64,000 nt of DNA, taken from UBA961 sp041191145 (GTDB lineage: Bacteria > Bacteroidota > Ignavibacteria > Kapaibacteriales > UBA961). The stretch lies in the NCBI GenBank assembly GCA_041191145.1, contig JBEEPK010000004.1, forward strand, positions 10,599-74,598, read 5' to 3'. The stretch's first letter is position 1. Every line of letters begins with the position of its first letter. The notes under the pieces are model-generated. The model saw only the letters and a list, made by a program, of their open reading frames with translations. It made no database searches and was not told where the DNA came from. Below are positions 28,250 to 36,807 of this stretch, in pieces. Both the position numbers and the translations under genes were made by a program.

Positions 28250-29803
28250 ATGGAAAGGAGTATCCAATTGGCTAGAAAACGCGACACAATTGATTTGTTT
28301 CCGGGTAGTAAGGAAACACGCCCCGATATTGTTAAGAAGAACACAGTCGGTGATTCAAATAACCTCATTGGTGATATTGGCCAGTCTACAAGGCCTTTGA
28401 GTCCACAAGCCATCGAATATTGGGAAGGCATGTCGAGATTAATTCGCGACAATGTTTCCTCTCAAATGTGGAAGACATGGTTTGAACTCATAAAACCTTT
28501 ATCATGGGAAGAACAAACCCTCACGATTGAAGTCCCTAGTCAATTCTTTGTGGAATGGATCGAGGAGCATTATCGCGACCTTTTGCGCAAAACTCTTAGT
28601 CAAGTGGCAGGAGCAGAAGCTGCATTGCGTTATGAAGTCGTTGTGAGCAAAGGCGAGACATCTCTAGAGGATAGAACTATTCGCATACCCGCTCTAAGAA
28701 ATACTCCGGCCACTGGTAATCAGTCCGTTTTGCATTTTGCTGGTCAGAGTAGGCAAGCGGAGCCTGATTTTGAATTTCTTTCTGCACTCAATCAGCGCTA
28801 TGTATTCGATAATTATGTTCGAGGTGACAGTAATCAATTAGCTGCTTCTGCTGCTTTTGCTGTTGCTGAAAGACCTGGTAAAACTAATTTTAATCCTCTT
28901 TTCATTTATGGTGGAACAGGATTGGGCAAAACCCACCTTGCGCAAGCAATAGGTAATTATATCGTTTCTCAAAAGTCGGGTGCTAGAGTTCTCTACACAA
29001 ATAGTGAGCGATTCACTTTTGAGTATGTGAATGCCATTCAGAACAATAAATTGAATGAATTCACCAATTTCTATAGAAGCGTAGATGTATTGATTGTCGA
29101 TGATATTCAATTCCTTGGTGGAAAAGAAAAAACGCAAGATCATTTCTTCCATACATTTAATGCACTTCATTTATCGGGCAAGCAAGTTGTGCTTACAAGC
29201 GATAAACCACCAAAAGAATTACTTGATATTGATGCTCGATTGATTTCAAGATTCCAATGGGGATTGTCTGCCGATATTCAACTTCCTGATTTTGAAATGC
29301 GCATGGCGATCTTGCAAAAGAAGTCACAAGATGAAGGCTTTGAATTGCAACATGAAGTCGCAGAATACATTGCAAAGAATATTAATGGCAATGTAAGAGA
29401 GCTTGAAGGTGCATTGATTAAATTGATAGCGAAGATTTCTCTTGATAGCCGCGTAATGGGAATTGATCTTGCCAAGGAAGTTGTGCAAGGAATCGCAGGA
29501 ACCACCGCTCGTCAACTCAGCATGGATTCTATCGCAGTTGAAGTTTCATCATATTATCAGATTCCTGTTGAGTTACTATCTGCAAAAACACGCAAGCATG
29601 AAGTAGTGATCGCGAGACAAATGACAATGTATCTCATCAAAATGTTAATTGGCACTTCTCTCAAAAGCATCGGTGCACATTTCGGTGGAAGAGATCATAC
29701 AACTGTTTTGCATTCATGTCAGACCATTGATAATTATCTCGGACATGATATCAAAGTCAGAACGGCACTTGAAACATTGAAGAGCAATCTATTGAACCGC
29801 TAA
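28250..29803 (+). CDS. dnaA: Chromosomal replication initiator DnaA
   Basis: About 517 residues from ATG 28250. A strong AAAGGAG (28254-28260) lies 7 nt before an in-frame TTG at 28268, which may be the real start; a TTG at 28229 is also open. Domain I (MWKTWFELIKPLSW), the AAA+ core with Walker A GGTGLGKTH and Walker B VLIVDDIQFLGG, and domain IV with GGRDHTTVLHSC are intact. It opens the origin and regulates itself. Neighbours are tatC (divergent) and smpB (convergent); dnaN is not adjacent. Confidence 0.97.
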   Translation: MERSIQLARKRDTIDLFPGSKETRPDIVKKNTVGDSNNLIGDIGQSTRPLSPQAIEYWEGMSRLIRDNVSSQMWKTWFELIKPLSWEEQTLTIEVPSQFFVEWIEEHYRDLLRKTLSQVAGAEAALRYEVVVSKGETSLEDRTIRIPALRNTPATGNQSVLHFAGQSRQAEPDFEFLSALNQRYVFDNYVRGDSNQLAASAAFAVAERPGKTNFNPLFIYGGTGLGKTHLAQAIGNYIVSQKSGARVLYTNSERFTFEYVNAIQNNKLNEFTNFYRSVDVLIVDDIQFLGGKEKTQDHFFHTFNALHLSGKQVVLTSDKPPKELLDIDARLISRFQWGLSADIQLPDFEMRMAILQKKSQDEGFELQHEVAEYIAKNINGNVRELEGALIKLIAKISLDSRVMGIDLAKEVVQGIAGTTARQLSMDSIAVEVSSYYQIPVELLSAKTRKHEVVIARQMTMYLIKMLIGTSLKSIGAHFGGRDHTTVLHSCQTIDNYLGHDIKVRTALETLKSNLLNR

Positions 29804-29830
29804 ACTGAATAACGAATTACGGATTCAATA

Positions 29831-29858
29831 AAAAAACCGTCCACATGGACGGTTTTTT
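29831..29858. terminator. Bidirectional terminator dnaA/smpB
   Basis: AAAAAACCGTCC/GGACGGTTTTTT form a 12-bp perfect stem with a 4-nt loop; T and A runs flank it. It touches the smpB stop codon. Confidence 0.92.
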
Positions 29859-29859
29859 T

Positions 29860-30330
29860 TTATTCTCCTCTGCGTAAATCACGCTCTATGTCTTTCTTCT
29901 TGAGGTCTTCTCTTTTGTCGTGTAATTTCTTTCCACGAACGATCGCGATTTCAACCTTTACATATGGTCCGGAAAAATACATAGAAAGTGGAATAACAGT
30001 CATTCCTTTTTCTTGTATTGCCTGCTTGAGTTTTATGCTTTCTTTGTCATGCAAAAGCAAAATGCGGTCCCTTGTTGGATTGTGATTTTCTCTATTGCCA
30101 TGATCATAAGGACTGATATGAGCTCCCATCAACTTTGGCGCGCTTGCATACTTTGATTCAAATAATACATAGCTGTCTTGCAAATTGCATTTACCGGCGC
30201 GTAGCGATTTTACTTCTGTACCCGTGAGTATAATGCCGGCCTCAAGAGTTGAAATTATCTCAAAGTCATGTCTGGCTTTTCGATTTTGTGCAATGACTTT
30301 AGTTTTTCTTTGTTCAGGTTTATCCGACAT
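29860..30330 (-). CDS. smpB: SsrA-binding protein SmpB
   Basis: 156 residues. It binds tmRNA and brings it to stalled ribosomes in trans-translation. Motifs NRKARHDFEIISTLEAGI, GTEVKSLRAGKCNLQDSY and the basic tail LHDKREDLKKKDIERDLRRG are typical. tmRNA itself is not seen in this window. It follows the RNA methyltransferase gene in the same direction. Confidence 0.96.
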   Translation of the reverse strand: MSDKPEQRKTKVIAQNRKARHDFEIISTLEAGIILTGTEVKSLRAGKCNLQDSYVLFESKYASAPKLMGAHISPYDHGNRENHNPTRDRILLLHDKESIKLKQAIQEKGMTVIPLSMYFSGPYVKVEIAIVRGKKLHDKREDLKKKDIERDLRRGE

Positions 30331-30378
30331 GTTTTATAACTCAAAAATTGGAATGTGCTTGACGCTCAGAGTTAGTAA

Positions 30379-31161
30379 TCATTGCCCAGACTGCACATTC
30401 ATGCAATGATAAAGAGCAATGCCTGTTGCAATTCCCACATTTAATGATTCAGCAGAACCAGCCCCATCAATGCGAATCGGCTTTGTGATGCATGATGATG
30501 TTTCAGGTGACATACCGTGTGATTCACTGCCCATGATCAAGCCCCATGCATTGGGTAAAAGATGGATATCCTTCAATGAGGCATTACTTTCTACGATTAG
30601 CCCAAATAATTCTCCATCCGGAAATCGTGCTTTCCATTCATGTAAGAATTCGGTGAGTGAATTTTCGATATGTACTTGAACCCGTAATATAGAGCCCATG
30701 GATGCACGAATTGCTTTAGGACTGAATGGATCGGCACAATTACCACCAAGGATCACATGTTTCATTCCGAACCAATCTGCTGATCGCAAAATTGTGCCAA
30801 GATTCCCGGGATCATTGATGTTTTCCAAAGCCAAAAAAGTTTGAGGTATATTGATTGAAAATTCAGGAATTTCTACGATTGCAAATATGTCTTGCGGATT
30901 GATTGCATCGCTCATTCTTGAAAATGCCGTTGTGCCTGCTTTGCAAACTTCTATGCCGGCTAGTTCATATTCCTCTGCCAATGACAATGCAGATGATGAA
31001 GCATCATCAGGTATCACGGCATATTGAATATTGAAACTTGAGGTAAGCAATTCCGAACATATTTTCAATCCCTCGGCAATAAATCTGCCTTGTTCTTCAC
31101 GCTCTTTTTTCTTATCAAGAACTCTGATTCGAGCTTGCTCCGCTTTGGAAAGATATTCCAT
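30379..31161 (-). CDS. TrmH/SpoU-family RNA 2'-O-methyltransferase
   Basis: 260 residues with an N-terminal substrate-binding domain and a C-terminal knotted SPOUT domain. Motif 1 NINDPGNLGTILRSADWFG, motif 2 WGLIMGSESHGMSPE and motif 3 IRIDGAGSAESLNVGIATGI (last about 35 residues) are all present, so it should be an active AdoMet-dependent ribose methyltransferase for rRNA or tRNA. The target nucleotide is unknown. A TAGATTTG box with TTG at 20-nt spacing precedes it. Confidence 0.92.
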   Translation of the reverse strand: MEYLSKAEQARIRVLDKKKEREEQGRFIAEGLKICSELLTSSFNIQYAVIPDDASSSALSLAEEYELAGIEVCKAGTTAFSRMSDAINPQDIFAIVEIPEFSINIPQTFLALENINDPGNLGTILRSADWFGMKHVILGGNCADPFSPKAIRASMGSILRVQVHIENSLTEFLHEWKARFPDGELFGLIVESNASLKDIHLLPNAWGLIMGSESHGMSPETSSCITKPIRIDGAGSAESLNVGIATGIALYHCMNVQSGQ

Positions 31162-31190
31162 GTATTGGACTCATATTTGAAATTAAAGTA

Positions 31191-31198
31191 CAAATCTA
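31191..31198 (-). promoter_or_regulatory. TAnnTTTG promoter box for the SPOUT methyltransferase
   Basis: TAGATTTG 30 nt upstream of the start, with TTG 20 nt further upstream. It sits back to back with the hrcA box. Confidence 0.55.
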
Positions 31199-31239
31199 CA
31201 ATGTATGTACATGAGTATGAAACAATCGATCAAGGTTTG

Positions 31240-31247
31240 TAATTTTG
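31240..31247 (+). promoter_or_regulatory. TAnnTTTG promoter box for hrcA
   Basis: TAATTTTG 22 nt upstream of the hrcA start. No CIRCE operator is visible here. Confidence 0.45.
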
Positions 31248-31269
31248 ATAGAACTCGTAAATTGTTTGC

Positions 31270-32328
31270 ATGATGACAGAACACTATCATAGAAATCCAC
31301 ATGACAGAGAATTGAATGATCGAGAGAAATCTATTCTTCGCTCAATTGTGCAATCATATATTTTGACGGCCACACCTGTAGGCTCAAGATTTCTTTCGAA
31401 GACTTCAGAAGAATTTACATTAAGTCCGGCTACGATTAGAAATGTAATGGCTGATTTGGAGGAAATGCAATTCATAAGTCATCCTCACATTTCCGCAGGG
31501 AGGGTTCCCACTGATAAAGGGTATCGGTGCTATGTTGATACTTTAATGGGTGTTCAAGCATTGCCAGAGCAGGAAAGACATGTTGTAAAAGAACAGCTCA
31601 CTGCTTTGTCGCAAGAGCAGGCCCTAAAAGACGCATCAAGAATTCTAGGTGCATTGTCTCACTGTCTGGCAATTGTGGAATTACCCCAGATGTCGGATAT
31701 CATCATCAAGCGAGTTCATCTATTGCCTCTTTCATCAGATCGTTTATTGATTGCAATGGAACTGGAGTCGAATATCGTTCGAACTGTCACATTGGAAACG
31801 GATTTATCAGTGGATTCATCTGCACTTGATCAAACTGCTGAATTCATCAATAGTAGAATCAGTGGTAAATCCATACGATTTGTTCGCGAGCATCTTGTGG
31901 AAATGATGATGGAAGGAGTAAAAGGTCATCATACTTTACTCAGACTTTTCATCGATTCAGTTGATACTTTGCTCAATCCTCATGCGCTCAATGATGAAAA
32001 AGTTCATATTGCCGGGGCGCAACATTTATTGGAATATCCTGAATTTGATTCTCCGAATCAATTGCGAGGCGTGATAGAATTGGTTGAAAATGAGGATGTG
32101 ATCATTCATTTATTGGATCAAAGAGAGGAAAAAATTGATAATTCCGTGCAGATAGTGATCGGAAATGAAATGAAAGAGCAAAGACTTATAGAATATAGCA
32201 TGGTAATGGGATCATACTCGATCAAAGGAGCATATGGATCTATAGGATTGATTGGTCCAAAAAGGATGAATTATGCCAAGATGGTATCATTGGTCAAATA
32301 TATGGGGCAAGTATTGTCTCATGGCTGA
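31270..32328 (+). CDS. hrcA: Heat-inducible transcription repressor HrcA
   Basis: 352 residues (ATG 31270 or 31273). Winged-helix N-terminus with REKSILRSIVQSYILTATPV and SPATIRNVMADLEEM, then the GAF-like regulatory domain, and the C-terminal MVMGSYSIKGAYGSIGLIGP. It represses chaperone genes by binding CIRCE elements. Normally grpE-dnaK follow; here nuoJ is next, and there is no CIRCE sequence in its own leader, so it probably acts in trans only. Confidence 0.93.
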   Translation: MMTEHYHRNPHDRELNDREKSILRSIVQSYILTATPVGSRFLSKTSEEFTLSPATIRNVMADLEEMQFISHPHISAGRVPTDKGYRCYVDTLMGVQALPEQERHVVKEQLTALSQEQALKDASRILGALSHCLAIVELPQMSDIIIKRVHLLPLSSDRLLIAMELESNIVRTVTLETDLSVDSSALDQTAEFINSRISGKSIRFVREHLVEMMMEGVKGHHTLLRLFIDSVDTLLNPHALNDEKVHIAGAQHLLEYPEFDSPNQLRGVIELVENEDVIIHLLDQREEKIDNSVQIVIGNEMKEQRLIEYSMVMGSYSIKGAYGSIGLIGPKRMNYAKMVSLVKYMGQVLSHG

Positions 32329-32369
32329 TGAGTTTGGTTTTTTGCGGTGAGAGAAGGCGGAAATTTTAC

Positions 32370-32377
32370 TATTTTTG
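32370..32377 (+). promoter_or_regulatory. TAnnTTTG promoter box (TATTTTTGC) for nuoJK
   Basis: Lies 32 nt upstream of the nuoJ GTG start. Confidence 0.5.
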
Positions 32378-32408
32378 CGGTTGATTCAGTTATTTCAATG
32401 AGATTACA

Positions 32409-32921
32409 GTGAATATTCAAGTAGTTCTCTTTTCATTGCTTGCAGTGATAGCCATTGCAACGGGAATTTTGCTCGTAACAAGACGCAATCCTGTTTCTGC
32501 AGCAGTTTCCCTTATCATGCATTTCTTTGCTCTTGCGGGATTATATCTCACTTTGCAAGCTCAATTTATTGCCGCTGTGCAAATTTTGGTATATGCAGGT
32601 GCCATCATGGTGCTGGTTGTTTTCGTGATTATGCTTCTTAACCTTGGTAAAGAAGATACGCTTCAGGAAAAATTCAATCCACGAACTGCTCTTGCAATTG
32701 CCATGTCATCCGCACTCATCATGCAGATGTTGCTTGCATTTTTGAGTGCGCCAACCGGTTTCAATGAGATCGCCCCTTCAGCAGAAAAAATTGGATCCCC
32801 CGCGGAAATTGGAAATGTATTATTCTCAGGATATATTTTCCCATTTGAAGCTATTTCATTGTTATTGCTTGCTGCGGTAATGGGATCAATCATATTGGCT
32901 AAGCGAAATATAGAAGACTAA
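32409..32921 (+). CDS. nuoJ: NADH-quinone oxidoreductase subunit J
   Basis: 170 residues from GTG 32409 (no in-frame ATG nearby). Five membrane helices. The family segment FIAAVQILVYAGAIMVLVVF and the NPVSAAVSLIMHFF region are clear. NuoJ is part of the membrane arm of complex I. It is 32 bp ahead of nuoK. The other subunits are not in the window. Confidence 0.93.
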   Translation: MNIQVVLFSLLAVIAIATGILLVTRRNPVSAAVSLIMHFFALAGLYLTLQAQFIAAVQILVYAGAIMVLVVFVIMLLNLGKEDTLQEKFNPRTALAIAMSSALIMQMLLAFLSAPTGFNEIAPSAEKIGSPAEIGNVLFSGYIFPFEAISLLLLAAVMGSIILAKRNIED

Positions 32922-32953
32922 TCATTACATTGAAAGTCCATACAGAGTAAATC

Positions 32954-33268
32954 ATGAATCTTACTTCAATACCTTTAGAATATTATTTGGCCTTATCATC
33001 AATCATTTTTGTGATTGGTGCTGCAGGTGTCATCACCCGCAGAAACGCCATTATCATCTTTATGTGCATTGAAATGATGCTTAATGCAGTGAATCTTACA
33101 TTGGTTGCTTTTTCAGCATATCTTGGAGATTCTGCCGGTCAAATGTTTGTATTTTTCGTCATGGCAGTAGCCGCTGCAGAAGCCGCAGTTGGTTTGGCCA
33201 TTGTACTTGCTTTGTTCAGATCCAGACAAACAGTATATGTTGATGAAGTAAATCTCATGAAGTGGTGA
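32954..33268 (+). CDS. nuoK: NADH-quinone oxidoreductase subunit K
   Basis: 104 residues, three membrane helices. The proton-channel Glu residues are in IFMCIEMMLNAVNLTLVAFS and VAAAEAAVGLAIVLALFR, as in other NuoK/MrpC-type proteins. Together with nuoJ it forms a two-gene transcript ended by a strong terminator, detached from any other complex I gene. Confidence 0.95.
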   Translation: MNLTSIPLEYYLALSSIIFVIGAAGVITRRNAIIIFMCIEMMLNAVNLTLVAFSAYLGDSAGQMFVFFVMAVAAAEAAVGLAIVLALFRSRQTVYVDEVNLMKW

Positions 33269-33289
33269 GTTTTCAAATACTTAAGAATT

Positions 33290-33316
33290 AAAACTTCCAA
33301 TTGGAAGTTTTTTTTT
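33290..33316 (+). terminator. Terminator of nuoJK
   Basis: AAAACTTCCAA/TTGGAAGTTTT is a perfect 11-bp inverted repeat followed by a T-run. Such a tight palindrome may lose the innermost pairs to a loop. Confidence 0.85.
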
Positions 33317-33373
33317 GCTCTAAGGTTTAGAATTACTGCAAGAAAAATGCATTAGACTCGTCAACAAGCCCCA

Positions 33374-33606
33374 TTGCGGAAAAATTGTTTCATGTAAGGT
33401 TCAGTCTTGACTGACTGTCTTTACAGTATCGAGTACACCACTCAACTCGATATGGAAGAGCACTCTCTTTCCCACTTTTCGCCACCCAACGATGGCAGTG
33501 ATATGCTGGATTCACCACCCGGCATATACACGGTTTCGATTGGACCGAATATGGAATAATCTTCCGCAACAAAAAATCCCTTCAGATATTTCTCTGAAGG
33601 GATTTT
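33374..33606 (+). ncRNA. Candidate structured non-coding RNA (unidentified)
   Basis: The gap between nuoK and the cytochrome gene holds no credible ORF but folds as a multi-branched RNA. The closing helix is TTGCGGAA (33374-33381) with TTCCGCAA (33562-33569), continued by ATTGTTTCAT (33384-33393) with ATGGAATAAT (33551-33560), and GGTTCAGTC (33398-33406) with GATTGGACC (33538-33546). Inside are hairpins ACTGT/ACAGT (33414-33427), TATCGAGT/ACTCGATA (33427-33452; shares one base with the previous one), GGAAGAG/CTCTTTCC (33454-33472) and ATATGCTGG/CCGGCATAT (33501-33527). The wobble pairs are G-U only on the plus strand, which sets the orientation. A terminator follows at 33573-33606. It matches no RNA I know; tmRNA, RNase P and SRP signatures are absent. 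Confidence 0.5.
33573..33606. terminator. Terminator of the cytochrome operon and of the candidate RNA
   Basis: AAAATCCCTTCAGA/TCTGAAGGGATTTT form a 14-bp perfect stem with a 6-nt loop; six A on one side and a T-rich tail on the other allow use in both directions. Confidence 0.9.
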
Positions 33607-33625
33607 GTTTTTCTGACTGTTTCAA

Positions 33626-34054
33626 TTACTTGCTTGCTTTTCGTACTTTCTTTACATCAGCTTCTGAAACAATTCCTCCATTGTTTCCCCAAGAATTAAG
33701 TACAAAAGTGATTACTGCCGCAGCATCCGCATTGGTGTACTTTGCAGGAAGTGGTGTCATCACATTATTGAACTTCTTTCCATTGACGGTAATAGGTCCT
33801 TTCAAACCATTGACCACATTGTCGGTAACAACTTTTGCGCCTTTGGTTTTAACATAATCAGATCCTGCAAGTGGAGGATAGACTGTTGACAATCCTTGGC
33901 CATTTGCTTGATGACATGTTTTGCAATACTCAGTATATACAACTTGACCTCTTTTCATGAGAGCTGCTTTATCAGGGCCTGCTGCTTGCATGATATTGGA
34001 AAAAAAGAATAAACCAATAATTGCAATCGTGAATTGCATGAACGATGTTTTCAT
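33626..34054 (-). CDS. Small mono-haem cytochrome c
   Basis: About 142 residues from ATG 34054, behind AGAGGAA. Signal peptide (about 1-24, ending NIMQA), then a class I cytochrome c fold: haem attachment EYCKTCHQANGQG, LAGSDYV, and a probable Met ligand in NNVMTPLP. It is a periplasmic or membrane-released electron carrier, plausibly the donor for the cbb3 oxidase since it is the last gene of the ccoG-fixH-TauE/SafE operon, 34 bp behind the previous gene. Confidence 0.9.
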   Translation of the reverse strand: MKTSFMQFTIAIIGLFFFSNIMQAAGPDKAALMKRGQVVYTEYCKTCHQANGQGLSTVYPPLAGSDYVKTKGAKVVTDNVVNGLKGPITVNGKKFNNVMTPLPAKYTNADAAAVITFVLNSWGNNGGIVSEADVKKVRKASK

Positions 34055-34088
34055 CGTATTCCTCTGTTTATAAATGTGAAACATATTA

Positions 34089-34826
34089 TCAATGTTTGGG
34101 TGTACAACAATTATGCTCTTGATGTATATTCAAATGAGCTCCTGTACTTGGGATTTGATCCGGAAGAATTGGACTTATCATCGGAATGCCCAGTGAGAGA
34201 CCGCGCAAAATGAATATCACTGCAATGATTGCTGTTCCTATCGGCAATGCTTTCTGTACATAACGTTGAAAAGTTTGATTCTTGAAGGAGGATAAACTTC
34301 CTACAAAGAGCAAAGATGGAATCGTACCTATTCCAAACATCAACATCCATAATGCACTTCCTGAAATGGAGCCGGCATTGAGCGATCCAAGAAATGCGGC
34401 ATATAAAAATCCACATGGGAGAAGGCCGTTTATCATGCCAAGTAAACAATCACCTTTGACGGATCTTTCTTTCCAATAAGATTGTGTTTTTTGCTGAATG
34501 ACGGAATAAAATGTTCCGAAGGAGCGTAGAATTGGTAATCTGGAGATCAATCTTGATGGTACAACAATCATGAGTAGCATCAAAATTCCGGCAATGATAG
34601 AAATTGCTTCTTGCGATGTCGCCAATCGCATAGCGCCACCGGAAAATCCAATAAGAATGCCGATGAATGAGTATATGCTAATTCTTCCTGCATGATAGAA
34701 AAGTTTTGAAAGAAGTGGTCTTTTGCCATGAAGTACAAGCACAATTGGTCCGCACATTCCCATGCAATGCAAGCTACCGAGTAAACCCATTGTCAATGCT
34801 GTTATATACAACACTTCACTTGTCAT
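34089..34826 (-). CDS. Sulfite exporter TauE/SafE-family (DsbD-like) membrane protein of the cco cluster
   Basis: 245 residues, six membrane helices. N-terminal GLLGSLHCMGMCGPIVLVL contains the HCMGMCGP metal/thiol-type motif of this subfamily, and the C-terminal tail is His/Cys-rich (HLNIHQEHNCCTPKH). Members sit downstream of ccoG-fixH in many Bacteroidota and are thought to help copper or haem delivery to the oxidase; the exact role is not established. Overlaps fixH by 4 bp, so the two are coupled. Confidence 0.85.
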   Translation of the reverse strand: MTSEVLYITALTMGLLGSLHCMGMCGPIVLVLHGKRPLLSKLFYHAGRISIYSFIGILIGFSGGAMRLATSQEAISIIAGILMLLMIVVPSRLISRLPILRSFGTFYSVIQQKTQSYWKERSVKGDCLLGMINGLLPCGFLYAAFLGSLNAGSISGSALWMLMFGIGTIPSLLFVGSLSSFKNQTFQRYVQKALPIGTAIIAVIFILRGLSLGIPMISPILPDQIPSTGAHLNIHQEHNCCTPKH

Positions 34827-35263
34827 TTTGTAAATCTCTGCTCTGCATAAAATGTCGTATTATCTGATTTCCATTCTATTTTAGCAATCCATAATCCTGA
34901 TTGCAATGTTGCAATGGAAAATGTTTGCTCTGTACTTCCACCCGCTATCTTGATTTCTTTGTCTAAGTCGGATTCCGAAGGACGATAGAGATGAATCACT
35001 CCGCTTTCCGGAGTATTCGGAAATTGTATGGAAAGTAAGTCACCATTATTTGTCACCGATAAGACTTTTGATAATATCATTGTGTTTTTTTCAGCCAACA
35101 TTTTTGCATCATACTTCAATTCATCTGCATAATATTGTTTGCTCACGAGATCCACTTTTTGCGTGAAGGAGAATATCATGAAGCCGATTGTTGCCAAAGC
35201 AAAAGTCGTATAAATAAGTGCAATGCGCCATCCCCAATGGAATCTTGATTGTTTCTTTTCCAT
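34823..35263 (-). CDS. fixH: FixH/CcoH-like cbb3 oxidase assembly protein
   Basis: 146 residues with one N-terminal membrane helix (WRIALIYTTFALATIGFMIF, preceded by HWGW) and a periplasmic beta-rich domain. YYADELKYDAKM is typical of FixH proteins of Bacteroidota. It stabilises the cbb3 complex during maturation. It lies 10 bp after ccoG and overlaps the TauE/SafE gene. Confidence 0.85.
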   Translation of the reverse strand: MEKKQSRFHWGWRIALIYTTFALATIGFMIFSFTQKVDLVSKQYYADELKYDAKMLAEKNTMILSKVLSVTNNGDLLSIQFPNTPESGVIHLYRPSESDLDKEIKIAGGSTEQTFSIATLQSGLWIAKIEWKSDNTTFYAEQRFTK

Positions 35264-35273
35264 GATATCTCCT

Positions 35274-36689
35274 TTATGGTGCTATGAAAGCACTTTGAAC
35301 TGTTTCTATAATTTTGCCATTCGAATAAATACCGAATTGAATCATTGTTTTTCCTGATACAGCCGAATTCTTCGGAATGGAAACGAGCATTCTACTTTCA
35401 AGAGTGGCGAACTCTTTAACAGGAGTGAATGAACCTAATGGCTTCATTGATACATTTTTTGGGGACAATATCTTGATCTTTATATCCTTGTCACCAAATG
35501 TTTTATTCGTGATCATCACATTGAAGAAGTTGCCAATGGCATCATTTCCCTGTTTAACAAAAGTTGTTCCTGGTTGTCGTAAAATCAAAGTTTCGGTTTC
35601 TGTTCTTTTTGAAAACATATATCCAAGGATGGTAAGAAGTATGACCCATACTGCAAGATATGATTTGATTCTTGCGGTGAAAATATTTGCTGTTCCATTC
35701 TTCACGGCCTCCCAGGAAGTATATCTGATGAGTCCTTTGGGCTTATTGATTTTTTTCATGACATGGTCGCAAGCGTCAATGCAAGCGGTGCAGTTCACGC
35801 ATTCAAGCTGTATGCCATTTCTGATGTCTATGCCCGTTGGACAAACCACCACGCATTGATGACAATCTATGCAATCACCTGAATTGATTTGTGCATGTTC
35901 TGATTTCCTATTTTTTTGTTTTCCTCTTGGTTCTCCACGCAAGAAATCATAAGTCACGGCAATGGTGTTTTTGTCAACCAATACTGATTGATATCTGCCA
36001 TATGGACATGCAATCAGGCATGCTTGCTCTCTGAATCTTGCAAATACTGCATAAAACACAAAGCTAAATAATGTGATGATACCAAGTCCGGCAAGATGAT
36101 TCATCGGATCATCAAGTTGAATGTTTAAGAGTGCATCTCTTCCGATGATATATGCCAGAAAGGTATTTGCGATAGCGAATGAAATCCCAAAAAATATCAG
36201 ATGTTTTATGCTCTTTTTTACCAACTTATTTGAGGACCAAGGTCCTGCATTAAGCGTTGCTTGCTCTTTTGGAGATCCCTCGATGAACCATTCGATTCTT
36301 CTAAAGATCATTTCGAGGAAAATGGTTTGAGGACATATCCAACCACACCAAATCCTACCGGCGATTGCTGTGAAGAGAGCAACAGATACTAGAGATGACA
36401 AAGCAAGCAGTACGACTAAATGAAAATCTTGTGGCATGAACGGAATGCCAAAGACGATGAACATTCTTTCGGGAAGATTGAGCAACATGAATGGATGACC
36501 ATTCACATAAATATGAGGTCCTGCAAAGAGAAAAATCAGTAGTATAGAGGCAACTACCGTACGCGCTGTATAATAGCGTCCTTTGGGTTGTCGGGCATAA
36601 ATCCACTTTCGGGAGCCATCGCGATCAATGCTGGCAAGCTCATTCCGAAAATTCTCAACATCCTCAACAGGGACATCAATTATGGACAT
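35274..36689 (-). CDS. ccoG: Cytochrome c oxidase accessory protein CcoG
   Basis: About 471 residues from ATG 36689, which has GGGAGGG upstream; an in-frame TTG two codons earlier is less likely. N-terminal membrane helices (ASILLIFLFAGPHIYVNG and others), GRIWCGWICPQTIFLEMIFR, then two 4Fe-4S clusters CIDCHQCVVVCPTG and CVNCTACIDACD, another helix (YLAVWVILLTILGYMF) and a C-terminal Ig-like FixG domain. CcoG reduces copper for cbb3 assembly. First gene of a four-gene operon. Confidence 0.95.
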   Translation of the reverse strand: MSIIDVPVEDVENFRNELASIDRDGSRKWIYARQPKGRYYTARTVVASILLIFLFAGPHIYVNGHPFMLLNLPERMFIVFGIPFMPQDFHLVVLLALSSLVSVALFTAIAGRIWCGWICPQTIFLEMIFRRIEWFIEGSPKEQATLNAGPWSSNKLVKKSIKHLIFFGISFAIANTFLAYIIGRDALLNIQLDDPMNHLAGLGIITLFSFVFYAVFARFREQACLIACPYGRYQSVLVDKNTIAVTYDFLRGEPRGKQKNRKSEHAQINSGDCIDCHQCVVVCPTGIDIRNGIQLECVNCTACIDACDHVMKKINKPKGLIRYTSWEAVKNGTANIFTARIKSYLAVWVILLTILGYMFSKRTETETLILRQPGTTFVKQGNDAIGNFFNVMITNKTFGDKDIKIKILSPKNVSMKPLGSFTPVKEFATLESRMLVSIPKNSAVSGKTMIQFGIYSNGKIIETVQSAFIAP

Positions 36690-36807
36690 ATTCAATCCCT
36701 CCCAGAATCAGAATATGGTAATGAACAAAGTATCCAATTCAAAATTCCTTGGTTTTGGTCACTCTAACAATGATTTTTGTCATACCAAATGAATTACCGG
36801 ATATTCA

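Noticed and set aside
31162..31269. CIRCE operator in the hrcA leader
   Set aside because: No TTAGCACTC/GAGTGCTAA repeat is present.
33390..33572. 60-codon minus-strand frame
   Set aside because: It coincides with the predicted RNA helices, has no RBS or recognisable domain.
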